Assembly: GCA_034190875.2 (NCBI GenBank)
Contig: CM067343.1
Location: forward strand, 36,277,420 to 36,341,419
Direction of reading: 5' to 3'
DNA: 64,000 nucleotides
DNA from: Urechis unicinctus
Taxonomy: Eukaryota > Annelida > Polychaeta > Xenopneusta > Urechidae
The notes beneath the pieces are model-generated. The model was not told where the DNA came from. It worked only from the letters and a program-made list of their open reading frames with translations, and made no database searches. The first letter of the stretch is position 1, and every line of letters begins with the position of its first letter. A program made the position numbers and the translations under genes. Of this stretch, positions 52,277 to 64,000 are shown in pieces.

Positions 52277-52323
52277 TGCATGCCAACACGGAGTTGCATG
52301 ATTTTGGCCCAGACCGGGACAAT

Positions 52324-52389
52324 AGACAGCCCGTAGAAAGCCCGTAGACAGCCCGTAGACGGCCCGCAGACAGCCCGTAGACAACCCGT
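52324..52389. repeat. 11-bp minisatellite, six units
   Basis: Six contiguous units of AGACAGCCCGT with single-base variants (AGAAAGCCCGT, AGACGGCCCGC, AGACAACCCGT). GC-rich against an AT-rich background. It lies in the 3' part of LINE copy D and has no counterpart in copy B. Confidence 0.97.
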
Positions 52390-52479
52390 TAATCTCATGT
52401 GACTTTAGGCATAAATTCTATCCTATTCTTTGATTTAGCCTCAGTGCATGAATGTTACCGAATTATCAGCACTGCAAAG

Positions 52480-52720
52480 CTGAAAAACAACATTAAACAT
52501 GTTGTGTACCTGGTCCCTATGGAGATGATTTGTTGTATGAGTCAATAATAACATGCGCAATCTTCGCCTGTATCCTAATTCAGACATACCGGCTACGGGT
52601 ATATACTACTTCTTTATAATCCATCTATTTGCATATTCAAGGTATGGTGACCACGCCTGATTATCATATTCTAAATAAGGCCTTATAGATTTCTTATGCA
52701 GTTTGATAAAGAAGACTTCC
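52480..52720 (-). pseudogene. LINE RT thumb remnant (copy D)
   Basis: The minus strand reads IRPYLEYDNQAWSPYLEY (52,640-52,700), equal to the VRPxLEYxxQVWSPY motif just after the LINE RT palm, then in another frame MSELGYRRRLRMLLL (about 52,548-52,595), matching LxxLSYEERLRxLxL. The order is right for a CR1/L2-like element. It follows the endonuclease almost directly, so the palm has been lost. Confidence 0.85.
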
Positions 52721-52754
52721 TTAAAGTGACTAATAAAAGTCTGTATGATAGTTT

Positions 52755-53171
52755 GAAAACAATCACACTTTATCTATCTGCAACATATGATAGCAATGCA
52801 TCAAGTTAATCATCATCTTCGGTTGAGCTATTTGGTAATCGGCATACCACCCCTTAATAACCGTCGCAAATTTTATGTAACTTAGCAAAGGCATGTGTTG
52901 ATGTCTATCATTCACATCGTTTCCAATCATAGTATCCTGCCTGTCTTTCTGAAAGTGGTGATAACCAGGAAATGATATTTGAGCATCCAATTATTCCATG
53001 TGTCTCAGTTATAGCAACTATATCAGGTAAAATAGAGCAATCTGCAGCCGCCTCTAGTACGTTATTCACAATCTTCCGCGCCACAGAGCAATCGAATTTA
53101 TAATTACTTCGAGGCATGCCTGATTTATCCTTGTTATGCGCGTACAATCTGATAGGAAAGCTACAACCCAC
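52755..53171 (-). pseudogene. LINE AP-endonuclease remnant (copy D)
   Basis: The minus strand reads LPDIVAITETHGI (52,992-53,030), the endonuclease PDIVAITETW motif, and after a frame change DAQISFPGYHHFQKDRQD (52,935-52,988), the DSEISLPGYxxFRKDRxD motif. The downstream NLMHCYHMLQ block is shared with C. These motifs place it in an APE-type non-LTR element. Two frames are needed to read it, and the GDFN and SDH parts were not found, so it is inactive. Confidence 0.85.
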
Positions 53172-54519
53172 CTCAATTTAATAGTGACTCTGACGATTAA
53201 TATAAGTGGATGGAAGAACCGTTTTACTACACATGATTCAAATTGTGGCAGATGCAAACATATATTTTAAACACATACGTAGAGGGAAGCATAGAATTGA
53301 ATGGAATGATATCATACCGCAGTGGATAAAAGCAGTTCGGGCGTAGGGGTACAACGAATGCTACAGAATACTGGCGAACATGAATGCAGGTTATCATTTC
53401 GCCGAATTCGGTATTCCTGTGATCAAGAAGCCAAAGCATGCTCTCCACGTGCCAATTACAAGGGAGTCGGTTTTTGAAGTTCGCTCCTTTCCCCCTTATT
53501 TATTTTGAACAAACCAGTCGCCTGTCAAACTGAAATATTAGGAAGCGTCAAAAAAAGCAATGTGAAGTGCTTTGCAGGTTTTCACTAGTCTTAGATCAAG
53601 GGACGAAATTTTAGAGCTTGTGAACCGTAAAAAAACTACCATCACACGACGTGTTTAGCTCTGTACTTGCCAACTGCGAGCAGCATCTGGCAATCGGTAT
53701 CTATTATTCCTGTCCTCTATCAACGCCTCAACGTACCGCTTAAACCTAATATTTCCCGCCCCTGAAATTGCCTTTGTTTCGGCTGTAACAAATTTTTCCC
53801 TTTTAAAACGACTTCAAACCATCGTGTCAGCTCAGCGAGTTTCCAAGCGAGCTGTATGCGCTGCTGCCCTGTTGTGTGTATGGGATTGACAGAGAGCTCG
53901 CATCATTCATCATCTTCCTACCTTTCAATTATCTGCATTATCTGCTATCTCTTTACTGTCTCTCACGAACACCACCAATCCCATCTCCCACTTCCTTTTG
54001 TAGTCAGCACACTGAACAACACCTACATTACTGGTCCTGACCCTCTTGCTAGCTTTCTTACCATAAAATGGAATTTGTTGGTGCATTGTTGTGACACGAG
54101 TCAATTGCTTTGAGATTGAGAAAATATTCCCAACCATCTATCCACTAAGAGTAACGGCAAGCTTTCGCGTGCTTTGGCATTAATTGGCTAGCGCCTCATA
54201 TAAGTATACCGTGACAACTATTTACTAGACAATTTTAACAGCCAACCTTAAATGATTTACTAATGTATAAAAACAAATGAAGTGCTAAAGTATGTAAATG
54301 TTTTTTTACCCATGTGAAATTTTACTTTTTAAATTTGTCTCGAGAAGGTTGTGATGAAAAATTATAATTTTTCTGCCAAATTGCTTAGATACGCATGCAA
54401 ATTGTAATAAATGCAGTAGCAAAATATGATACATTGTAGCTATATGACATACTCTATTTACTTCAAGGTTGCCTGGGAAAATATTGTACATATATATGCT
54501 TTCACCAAATCTGCAAATC

Positions 54520-55560
54520 TACTACGACTGTTCTAAATCGCTACAGTAGAGCACATGTAGACATCATTTGTTCACAAACGAGTAGTGACAAACGTTCAGT
54601 TGTGTAAAGCAATGTCATCGGCAGCGATTCCATGTGTTATCGTGAAGACAATTTACTATGCGAAGATTAAATAATGCTCGATGCGTTTCTTCTGATCATC
54701 AACAACTGTACATTGGCCCTACTGTGTGACTGGCATCTTTATCTTAAACGACATGAAGATAATTTACAGTAATGTGTCACTGAATGCAACACACATTATT
54801 AGCCATGTGGTGGTTTATTTCTAGACACTCCATTTCGGTTTGGAATTATTGTGTATAGTTTTAACGCGACAGATAAAACTAACATTTTTATCATTACATA
54901 TGCAACCATAATCTTTTGTGTATTTGTAGTTCTAGATTGAATTACTTGATGATAGGCTATGAACTACTAACGCGCTGCTATTTGCGCTGCATTGTTAGCC
55001 GCTTCAATGTGGTGCCGTTTACAATTACGCTATGCATGAACTCAGCATGGCGCACACGCATGGGTGTTCCAAATGTGACGAACTGCAATCGCATAATCCA
55101 ATCCTCAATTATTCCGCAATCCCTTGTCTTAGGTGCTTAGGTGTTTCTATAGTTTTTTTATTGATGTGTAAGTTTAGAATTACATTGGCTAAGCATTATA
55201 AAAGATTCAAATGCGTGATCATCAACGATCGATATCCCTACTTAACCTTCTGTTGCGTTTTGTTAACCAACCTTCTCCCGTTAAATTAGATTGCAGTGAC
55301 TTCATGTATGTTGGTGTCTCAATATCCATACTTTCCCTGCTGTTTCGATTTGGTAACCAACCTTTCCCCGTTAAATTAGATTGCTATGACTTTATGTATG
55401 TTGGTGTCTATTGACAGGCGAAGTGATTGCAAGCTGTTAGTTTCTTCGATGTCAGTAAAATCATATTCAAGTCGATATCAGTAGGGTCATTTAGTAAAGA
55501 GTATGTCCTCAGTATTCTTGATTACTCTCAATGTTTCCTGATTTGATATTGCGTGGGCGC
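54520..55560. repeat. Four-copy 5' module, copy 4
   Basis: Matches 16,930-17,870 and 32,130-33,170. The HEFSM-like frame here reads HELSMAHTHG and is open for 85 codons (55,032-55,289) because of a one-base shift. Contains a private 90-bp tandem duplication. Its outer end is cut off at the TA array. Confidence 0.75.
55229..55408. repeat. Tandem duplication, two 90-bp units
   Basis: Units 55,229-55,318 and 55,319-55,408 both contain GTTAAATTAGATTGC and TATGTATGTTGGTGTC near their ends. The length is a multiple of three. The other three module copies have one unit. Confidence 0.93.
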
Positions 55561-55576
55561 GTGTTGATGTGCCTAC

Positions 55577-55888
<312 letters not shown>

Positions 55889-56025
55889 ATAACATATGTC
55901 GAATAGAAAGACTTGTACTGTTCGCTCCGGGCCGTCTAGGCCGACATAATGCACGTGTCAACTGCCATTTTTGTGACATTTTCTGCCCCCGGTAAAGCAA
56001 TACGCGATCAACATCATCACCAAAT

Positions 56026-56301
56026 ATGCTTGATAGTTCGGTTCGCGAAAAAAAGTGGTCACATATGCGGATATTAAGTCAGGGCCACCCACATTTTATA
56101 GCACAACGTCAATGTCTGTCATACTACTTGTTGGTCACTCCCTTTGTTCATGGCACAACAGGCAATGTCTCACATCGCGCTTCACAAAGGCCGTGTAGCG
56201 GATTTACTTTCACGATTCCAAAACGGATCCCACAAGTGTACAATCGTAGTTTTGATAGATGTATGAGCACAACCGACGACAATTTGCGAGACATTAAATG
56301 A
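56026..56301 (+). CDS. Hypothetical open frame, 91 residues
   Basis: From ATG 56,026. Includes [17 protein letters not shown] and [18 protein letters not shown]. Mixed composition, no recognised motif or paralogue. It lies between two TA arrays. Confidence 0.18.
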   Translation: MLDSSVREKKWSHMRILSQGHPHFIAQRQCLSYYLLVTPFVHGTTGNVSHRASQRPCSGFTFTIPKRIPQVYNRSFDRCMSTTDDNLRDIK

Positions 56302-56433
56302 TTAATATATCTACTCTCTGTGATGGAATTAAATGGTAATAAATCTCAAAGAACTGTTTTTTTTTCTTGAGGGAAAACATGATAAGAACATTTATATAAT
56401 CCACGCACTGATATCTCAATCAAGCGCCCAGAG

Positions 56434-57709
<1,276 letters not shown>

Positions 57710-58019
57710 TGACTATTATGCTTGCAAGCAGTTACACGTATTAGCTCAACACTACATGGTGATTCAGAGTCACCTCGCCTGCTACCTGAAATAAAAGGGA
57801 TATACGAATCGGGTAGCCTGTCAGTATCGGGTGCTTGTGTTAGCTTTGAAGACGGTTTTTAGTGCATGACTGCCCAACGAAACCCTATGTTTTGAGCAAT
57901 GCATTAGAAATACCAACAGTAAATCTTCATTAGGCTTTTACAGATTCCAGATAACCGTAGGTAACTTAGGTCAACATGAAATCGATATCGTTTCAGACTT
58001 ATAATCATCTCACTGTTAC

Positions 58020-59030
58020 AGGGTAATTGGAAACGAAAGAGTAGCAAGCACTGTTCCTTCCATTTTGCATAAAAGATATTGTTCTACAGGTTTCCTCATT
58101 AACGACAGCCTGTACTATTTGATACTTCACTGATAAAGGGTCTGACGTTACATATCTAGCTATGTAATTGTTTGAAAATGACAATCGATAAACCCACAGG
58201 TAGTTTCCTAACAAGTGACACGCTCAAACACATGCATTACGAAAGAAAAAAAATGCAAACACGTTTAAGTTCATGCTTTTGAAAAGACAATAAATTACAT
58301 AACATGTGGTCAGCACTACTTTTAACAGCGATGTTGTCAGTAGTTTAAACCAACCACTAAAGGTAACTTATATTCATTGACATGTGCAGCAAGGTTTTCC
58401 CATGCACGTCTTGATAGAGTTATTTATAGTTCCGAAACGGGCTCTCATTTGGTAGGTTATGGAAATCAATTATGTTAGTATGTTTTTTTCTAAATATGTT
58501 ACCCAAGCAACATTGCCATGTCCGCGCGACCGAACACTGGCATACGCTGGAATACTTATATCTAACCAATACCCGATGTCTGAAATCTGCAATGCAATCA
58601 CGTGTGGTTAAATCCAGCTTTCTTATTTATGTAAAAGGCGCGAAAGACAAGGGCCAAATATCCCATTCGGAGTTATGGCGCGGTTGCGAGTTACGGATAT
58701 TTAAACAATCCCTAGTTTTTTTCCGCTGGTTCCGTCTGACGTGTACAGTACGAATAACTAGTACATTGACGGGGAAATAAATCATTTTGTTAGATCCTCC
58801 AGTGTTCAACAACATTGTTACCAGTTATCGTACATAGTATAGGTCTTACATTTTATTTAACTGAGGAAGTCAAAGCAAGCAGCTGGAAGAATATCAGAGC
58901 CTTCTTACTTAGCTCGACTTCATCTAACGCGCAGTTAGCAGTTGATACAGTTAGCGGTAAACAAGCCGAAGATACCTGGTTATATGCAGTGTTGATATCG
59001 CGCACAGGTGTGATATGTGATAGTCGCAGA
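58020..59030. repeat. Duplicated segment D2, partner of 18,700-19,400
   Basis: Same orientation and order as B2. Retains about 100 bp (58,600-58,720) that B has lost. Confidence 0.75.
58472..58780 (+). CDS. Hypothetical open frame, 102 residues
   Basis: From ATG 58,472. LNMLPKQHCHVRATEHW and YLTNTRCLKSA are matched in B (about 19,055-19,160) by LNILPVQYCSVCATER-stop and YLTITQCPKSA in one frame. About four of ten codon differences in the first block are silent. B carries a TGA and a deletion. Likely remains of a coding segment; function unknown. A minus-strand frame overlaps. Confidence 0.22.
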   Translation: MLVCFFLNMLPKQHCHVRATEHWHTLEYLYLTNTRCLKSAMQSRVVKSSFLIYVKGAKDKGQISHSELWRGCELRIFKQSLVFFRWFRLTCTVRITSTLTGK

Positions 59031-60770
59031 CACGGTACTGGTGTGAATAAGATAACCTAAGAATATATAGATTTGAAGTTCTCTGCTATGTAGCTTACAG
59101 AATATAGTTTTATTTTTGCGGTGTAGGGACTTTTGGAGGCAAATGACTGCTTAACATAACCTTTCAGTATATGGGATTCGATGATAAATTATGGCTTTTT
59201 TGAAAACCTTTCAAATCTGGCATTATCCCATGCACGAATAAAATGGCAGGGGTTTGTGAATCAGGAAAATGTTAGCAAAACACTTTTTGGTGGATAGGCT
59301 TGTATATTTCAGCATTTTATGTTTATTCTGCCTTTTTAACGTCGTGCAACAACATGAAGCGGCTATTGCATTTTTTCTTGCTGCTTAGGCGCCATTGAGC
59401 GTCTCTGATTGGAAAATGTATTTGGTTGTAATGGCATAGTGTGCTATTACAAAATTGATAATCCTTCGATTGAGACATGGTTACAGATGCGTTAAACGAA
59501 AGGAAGCAACCGAATATTGACAATCAATACTACCTGCTGGATCGCCTTCGAGATTGACGGGTCAGCTCTCATATCGAATCGTAGTAGAGGACTCGTCAGA
59601 CAGATCGAGGCGAGTTGTAATCTCCGATATAAGCACACAGAAAGGAACATAATTATAATCTTTCCCGCGAACATTTCATTTTCGCAAGTTGATACATTTA
59701 CGGCACACAGTAGGTTTCAGGAGGGGTAAATTAAACCTGAAACAGATTAAGCACAGCGAATGACATGATTTCAGATGGTGATCGATCGGCAGCTTATTTG
59801 ACTATACGAAATGAAACAGGACAGAACTCCGAACAAATAAACTGATGAAAGGACATAGTTTATAGTGAAATGAAGCAATTATATAATATTGACGATGCCA
59901 CGATTGCTTTCTGTACATTACTAAGAGGTCCACATGGTACTGTGTGTTTTGAGGCCACATTTGCCGAGTGGAAGGTGCTTGTGAAGACTCTAATTGTATC
60001 AGTATTGCAAGAGTTAATTGTTAATCTTGCTGGATAGGGGTGTTGAATTTCTAGTGGGTATATTTAATAGATAAATATAACAAAATATGTCGCTGGACGA
60101 TGCTGTTTATAGATGCATATTATGCAAGGATTGTTTGTTCCCGTTTTTTATAGTATATTGTGGGTAGTATATTTCAAATTGTTTCCACACGACCCTGAAA
60201 TATGCATAACACTACATTATTCCTGTAAAAATGCAATGATCTTCTATGTTTCATTAAGTTATATTGATTTATCCCTGCCTAAATTGATAGCTTAACTTTC
60301 TTCACAAAATTTATCTTCATCAGTCTATGTTATCGGTTTTGGATTTGCTTGTATGAATGTCTGTGCACTCACGTTTGTATCTGGACAGCGATGGTCAAGA
60401 GAAAGCTATTCGCCGCACACCTGGAAAGATTTGTTGCTCCATTACCAAGAACGTTATGTGGATTATTACACTGATCAACCATTCTTCGATGCTAATAATG
60501 TTGCATTTCCACCAGCGCATAAAATATGTCTTGTACCATTGTAAAAATCACAATCAGCCCATTGCCTGGAATGTATGTTCGCAAAATATCGGTCTAGTAT
60601 ATATGTCTTTTTATCTGTATGTAAATACACATGAAAAAGTTATATTTATGTAAGACGTGAATGTACTGATATCCATGTCAGTTGTAAGTATAATATTTGT
60701 TGCAGAAAATTTGATCTCTAACGAAAAACGGCTACAGCAATATATTATTACCTCGTGCATGACGCGTTGT
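59031..60770. other. Unassigned sequence with short open frames
   Basis: No partner in B and no TE motif. Open frames 59,517-59,729 (+), 60,113-60,295 (+) and 60,353-60,544 (+). The last contains TWKDLLLHYQERYVDYYTD, which looks protein-like, but nothing else supports it. Confidence 0.4.
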
Positions 60771-60914
60771 ATTTTGCAAGAAGCCGAGGTAGGGTTACTT
60801 GAACTGATTAGAAGAATAAAACTTTGCAGGATAGAAAAAACAAGGACTCAAAAAATTATATAGCGGCTGTATTGCCAAGTCAAGAAAAAGATGTTCTAAT
60901 AACAATATAGTTAG

Positions 60915-63040
60915 GCGATCTTGCTGTAGAGACTGCGGTTGCTTCCATTTGAAAGTTGGTGGTATATCTGCTTTTGTTAAGAGCTTGTGGGATAACGCGT
61001 TGCCTAGTTAAATTCGTAAACAATATCATAAAGTGCAGGTTGTTGGGTAAATGATTTTTGAACGACGAATGCGCTTGTCAAGACTGACAATTCGTTAAAA
61101 AACACGGGGACTTGATGCAGGTACATACATTGTTCCCTGTTTTTGTTTTCATTGGCATCACAGTGATGAAAACTCACGTGTTTAGGGATATTGATACATC
61201 TCGACAAAAACCATGGCCAGGATACAAGGAAGAACAAATAGCTTTCCAATCGCGTTGTGAGGCCAAATATCCTTGTTTCTGTCATATATTAAAATCAATA
61301 AGCCTACTGATTCACTTAGTTGCAGGCCATATTTTCGTTTTTACATTTTACTAACAAATGCTTTTGCAAACAAATGCTGTCGGTCGCACCAATACCTCTC
61401 CGAAAATGTATTATTGCTTTTGTTTTTCCTTCGTATATTAAACTATCATAGCGAGTTTACAAACAACGCCTACACGCACGCAATTTAAGTCATATATGAT
61501 GTATTTAACCCTGTCACTATAATGTAGATGCGACTTCTCCGTAATAGTAGGTATTTGATCTTCTAATAGAACCAATTTGATATATGTCACACTTTGAAAA
61601 AAGAGACGATTTCATTTTATCGTGTTAAAACTGACAGAGGCCACTTTTAGCTTCTCCACTTTACGAAATTACTCTCTAATTAGCCTGCGTTGTTCTGCAA
61701 CTTTCCCCTCTCAACCCCCAACTTACATCAACGCAATTTAGGAGCCTTTCACATCTCTCCACATGCTGTGCAAAAAAAAACCGGGTATGTATGGCAGTAC
61801 GCTATTCCATTGTTCTCTTTAAAAAAGCTTTAAACAGTCTCTAGTGTTCATGTATGACGCACAAACATCTAAAGATTCACCTGTGCACTCTGTGTGGTTC
61901 TACTACTAAGTCTTCATAAAATATATAGTTGTCCCTTACTCAGCACTTTGAAAATGGAGCGTAGCATACAGGTGGCTACAAGATGCATTATTCAGTACCC
62001 ATAAACACATACACGCACAAAAACACATCCATACACATAAATAAAACATACAAACATACTTACAAACATACGTACGTATGTCAATACATATATACATCAA
62101 TACTGCATACATCAAAGCAAACATTAGTACATACATACGTACTTACATACATACATACATACATGCATACATACATACATACATACATACATACATACAT
62201 ACATACATACATACATACATACATACATACATACATACATACATACATACATACATACATACATACATACATACATACATACACATACATACATACATAC
62301 ATACATACATACATACATACATACATACATACATGCATACATGCATACATATACATGCATACATACATACATACATACATACATACATACATACATACAT
62401 ACATACATACATACATACATACATACATACATACACATACATACATACATACATACATACATACATACATACATACATACATACATACATACATACATAC
62501 ATACATACACATACATACATACATACATACATACATACATACATACATACATACATACATACATACATACATACATACATGTAATTGTCCAATAAGCTTT
62601 GGCTGTACCTGATGGAGACCTATGGATGTCGCCATGTTACCTCAAAAGTATCCGCTCTTAAAGAAATTACCATATAGTGGATTAAAATAGCCATTATTGA
62701 TATAAAATCTCTTTAGACTCACAAAGTTTCCACTATTAAAAAAAATTCATCGCAATCTGTACCAACGGTGGCTGTAATATACTGGTATGATCGTCAAATG
62801 TTATGAGATCCATAATGAAAACCGAAAACATTCTAACTATAACCATGCGTCTTAGAACTTGGCCAACATAAAATGTGTTGGTCCTTATTTGATGCGAATA
62901 CGGGAGTTTCTCTCGATTTGTTCCCCAAAAAACACTTTTCAATAGATTTCCTGTGTGTGATGTTGCTCAGCATTCTCAGGCAAAAGCATGATATTTGCAT
63001 GGCAAGCACGAAATGTCCGCTGAGGAAGTCGGCTTTACTG
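60915..63040. repeat. Duplicated segment D3, partner of 23,830-24,610
   Basis: Same order as B3, expanded by an insertion of several hundred bases near 61,150-61,690 and by the CATA array. The right part (62,595-63,040) follows B to the GTGATGTTGCTCAGCATTC stretch. Confidence 0.8.
62143..62580. repeat. (CATA)n satellite, about 440 bp
   Basis: Nearly pure CATA with single CACATA slips near 62,282, 62,434 and 62,509 and a few CATG units. A degenerate lead-in starts near 61,995. HTYI- and CMYV-type frames on both strands are artefacts. Confidence 0.99.
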
Positions 63041-63510
63041 AACCTTTTTCGAGAGTCATGCCATTTTATAACCCATACATGACATGAGCCCGGTTGATAC
63101 TTGAAACACTTGCCTTTGTCGACTTTTGACACTGGCTTGTTTAGTAAGCATGTCAGTGTGCCGTTACCATGTAATCATTGATAATCATTGTAAATCCCTA
63201 TTGTATAAGTCAATGATTCTTGTCCTTATGAGAAAGTTCATGAAAATTAGTGGATCCGCCTTCTTTTTTTAACAACGCACGTCAGCTCTGATCGTTTGGT
63301 TTACTAACAGCGTTTGAGAGCCATCATCTGTGATCAATCATCTGAATGTCGTGCAATGGGTTCTAGAGGTGTTTACTTGTTACGTTTAAAGTGAACGCAA
63401 TTGCTAACCACCGATAAAAATATCGGTTAGCATCATATGTATAAAACATGTTATTTGCCAATTTGTCACTAGTTAATGATTGGATGCTTTGAAGTAGATA
63501 TGTATCATTT

Positions 63511-63586
63511 GATTTGCTGACGAGGTGGAAGTGTCGCCTTAGTGCAACGATTTGCTGACGATGTCAACGTGTCGCCGCAGTGTAAC
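63511..63586. repeat. Two-unit 38-bp tandem repeat
   Basis: Units at 63,511-63,548 and 63,549-63,586 begin GATTTGCTGACGA and end GTGCAAC or GTGTAAC, with both containing GTGTCGCC. Confidence 0.95.
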
Positions 63587-63787
63587 TATTATCGGTAGCT
63601 GCGATCCTGGACATGCGAATAGATACTTATTATAAGAAGACATCGTGTCTTGCAATATATATCGTTGTAGAATTCATAACTAGAAGCCTACTTGCACTGC
63701 ACATTTCATACCAGGTATGAACTTTCCTTGTTACCCCGTCAAAGCAAAAGTCATATACGTCTATAGTATATCTTAACACCAGTAATA

Positions 63788-63878
63788 GCACATTCGCAGA
63801 GCCAATTGTATTCCTACAATTGGCAGGTGTTTTATCTACGCCCCAAAGACATGTTACTTAAGAATCCAGCGAATGTGC
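63788..63878. repeat. Nested inverted repeat
   Basis: Outer arms GCACATTCGC (63,788-63,797) and GCGAATGTGC (63,869-63,878) are perfect. Inside them, GCCAATTGTA (63,801-63,810) and TACAATTGGC (63,815-63,824) form a perfect 10-bp hairpin with a TTCC loop. Confidence 0.9.
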
Positions 63879-64000
63879 ACTTTAACGCGGTTAAAACATA
63901 TGTGAGTAAATATGCAGCTGTTTGCATCTTTTATAGAGCACCATTGCGTTTTCGTGAGTGCTGTTGATGCAAGTGTATTGTTCTGAGGAGAGAAGTTAAC

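Larger units (their letters stand above)
51470..55560 (-). repeat. Decayed LINE copy D
   Basis: The longest copy in the window. In element order it contains the four-copy 5' module (55,560-54,520), the spacer shared with B (54,500-53,590), sequence shared with C (53,620-53,420), the endonuclease (53,171-52,755), the RT thumb (52,720-52,480) and the segment shared with B (52,235-51,470). The RT palm is deleted between about 52,760 and 52,720. Its 5' end is interrupted by the TA array at 55,577. Confidence 0.75.
63041..64000. other. Right end: small repeats, no gene recognised
   Basis: Contains the 38-bp duplication at 63,511 and the inverted repeat at 63,788. No reading frame of note and no clear partner to 24,610-25,170. 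Confidence 0.5.

Noticed and set aside
61983..62635. HTYI- and CMYV-repeat frames up to 209 codons
   Set aside because: Both strands and several registers of the CATA array are open. Pure satellite artefact.

Overview
The window looks like non-coding, repeat-dominated nuclear DNA of an animal, probably an invertebrate, though I cannot name the lineage. By eye it is AT-rich, around 60% A+T. I found no intact long gene, no rRNA, no convincing tRNA, no operon and no CRISPR array. The animal assignment rests on three things: reverse-transcriptase and AP-endonuclease motifs of a CR1/L2/Jockey-like non-LTR retrotransposon (LINE), very long tetranucleotide satellites (GATA, CGCT, CATA), and six long TA arrays. 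Every long uninterrupted reading frame in the satellites is a by-product of the repeat unit.

The main structure is a mosaic of old, collinear duplications. Segment A (about 1-12,550) resembles segment C (about 29,830-37,800) in the same order and orientation. Segment B (about 13,080-24,600) resembles segment D (about 51,470-63,040) in the same way. Since A and B adjoin, 1-24,600 as a whole is paralogous to 29,830-63,040. Between them, 25,170-27,200 (segment E) holds a third, heavily deleted version. The simplest reading is a large, diverged tandem duplication whose units have since gained satellites and lost different internal pieces.

Four related LINE copies lie in A, B, C and D, all on the minus strand, and each lacks different parts. 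A keeps most of the RT with a premature stop. C keeps the end of the endonuclease and the RT entry motif but has lost the palm. D keeps the endonuclease and RT thumb but no palm. B keeps only flanking modules. None can be functional as it stands.

Other notable structures are a compound satellite at 36,341-37,198 in which almost every tetramer fits G-(A/C)-T-(A/C), grading from GATA into a pure CGCT core and back; a locally amplified unit at 46,440-50,420 with one internally deleted member; young tandem duplications present in only one of two paralogous segments (37,552-37,803 and 55,229-55,408); a GC-richer island at 50,940-51,300 with a broken open frame; and a nested inverted repeat near the right end. 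Several short reading frames are shared by paralogous segments and may be remains of real proteins, but I do not recognise them. Those entries carry low confidence.
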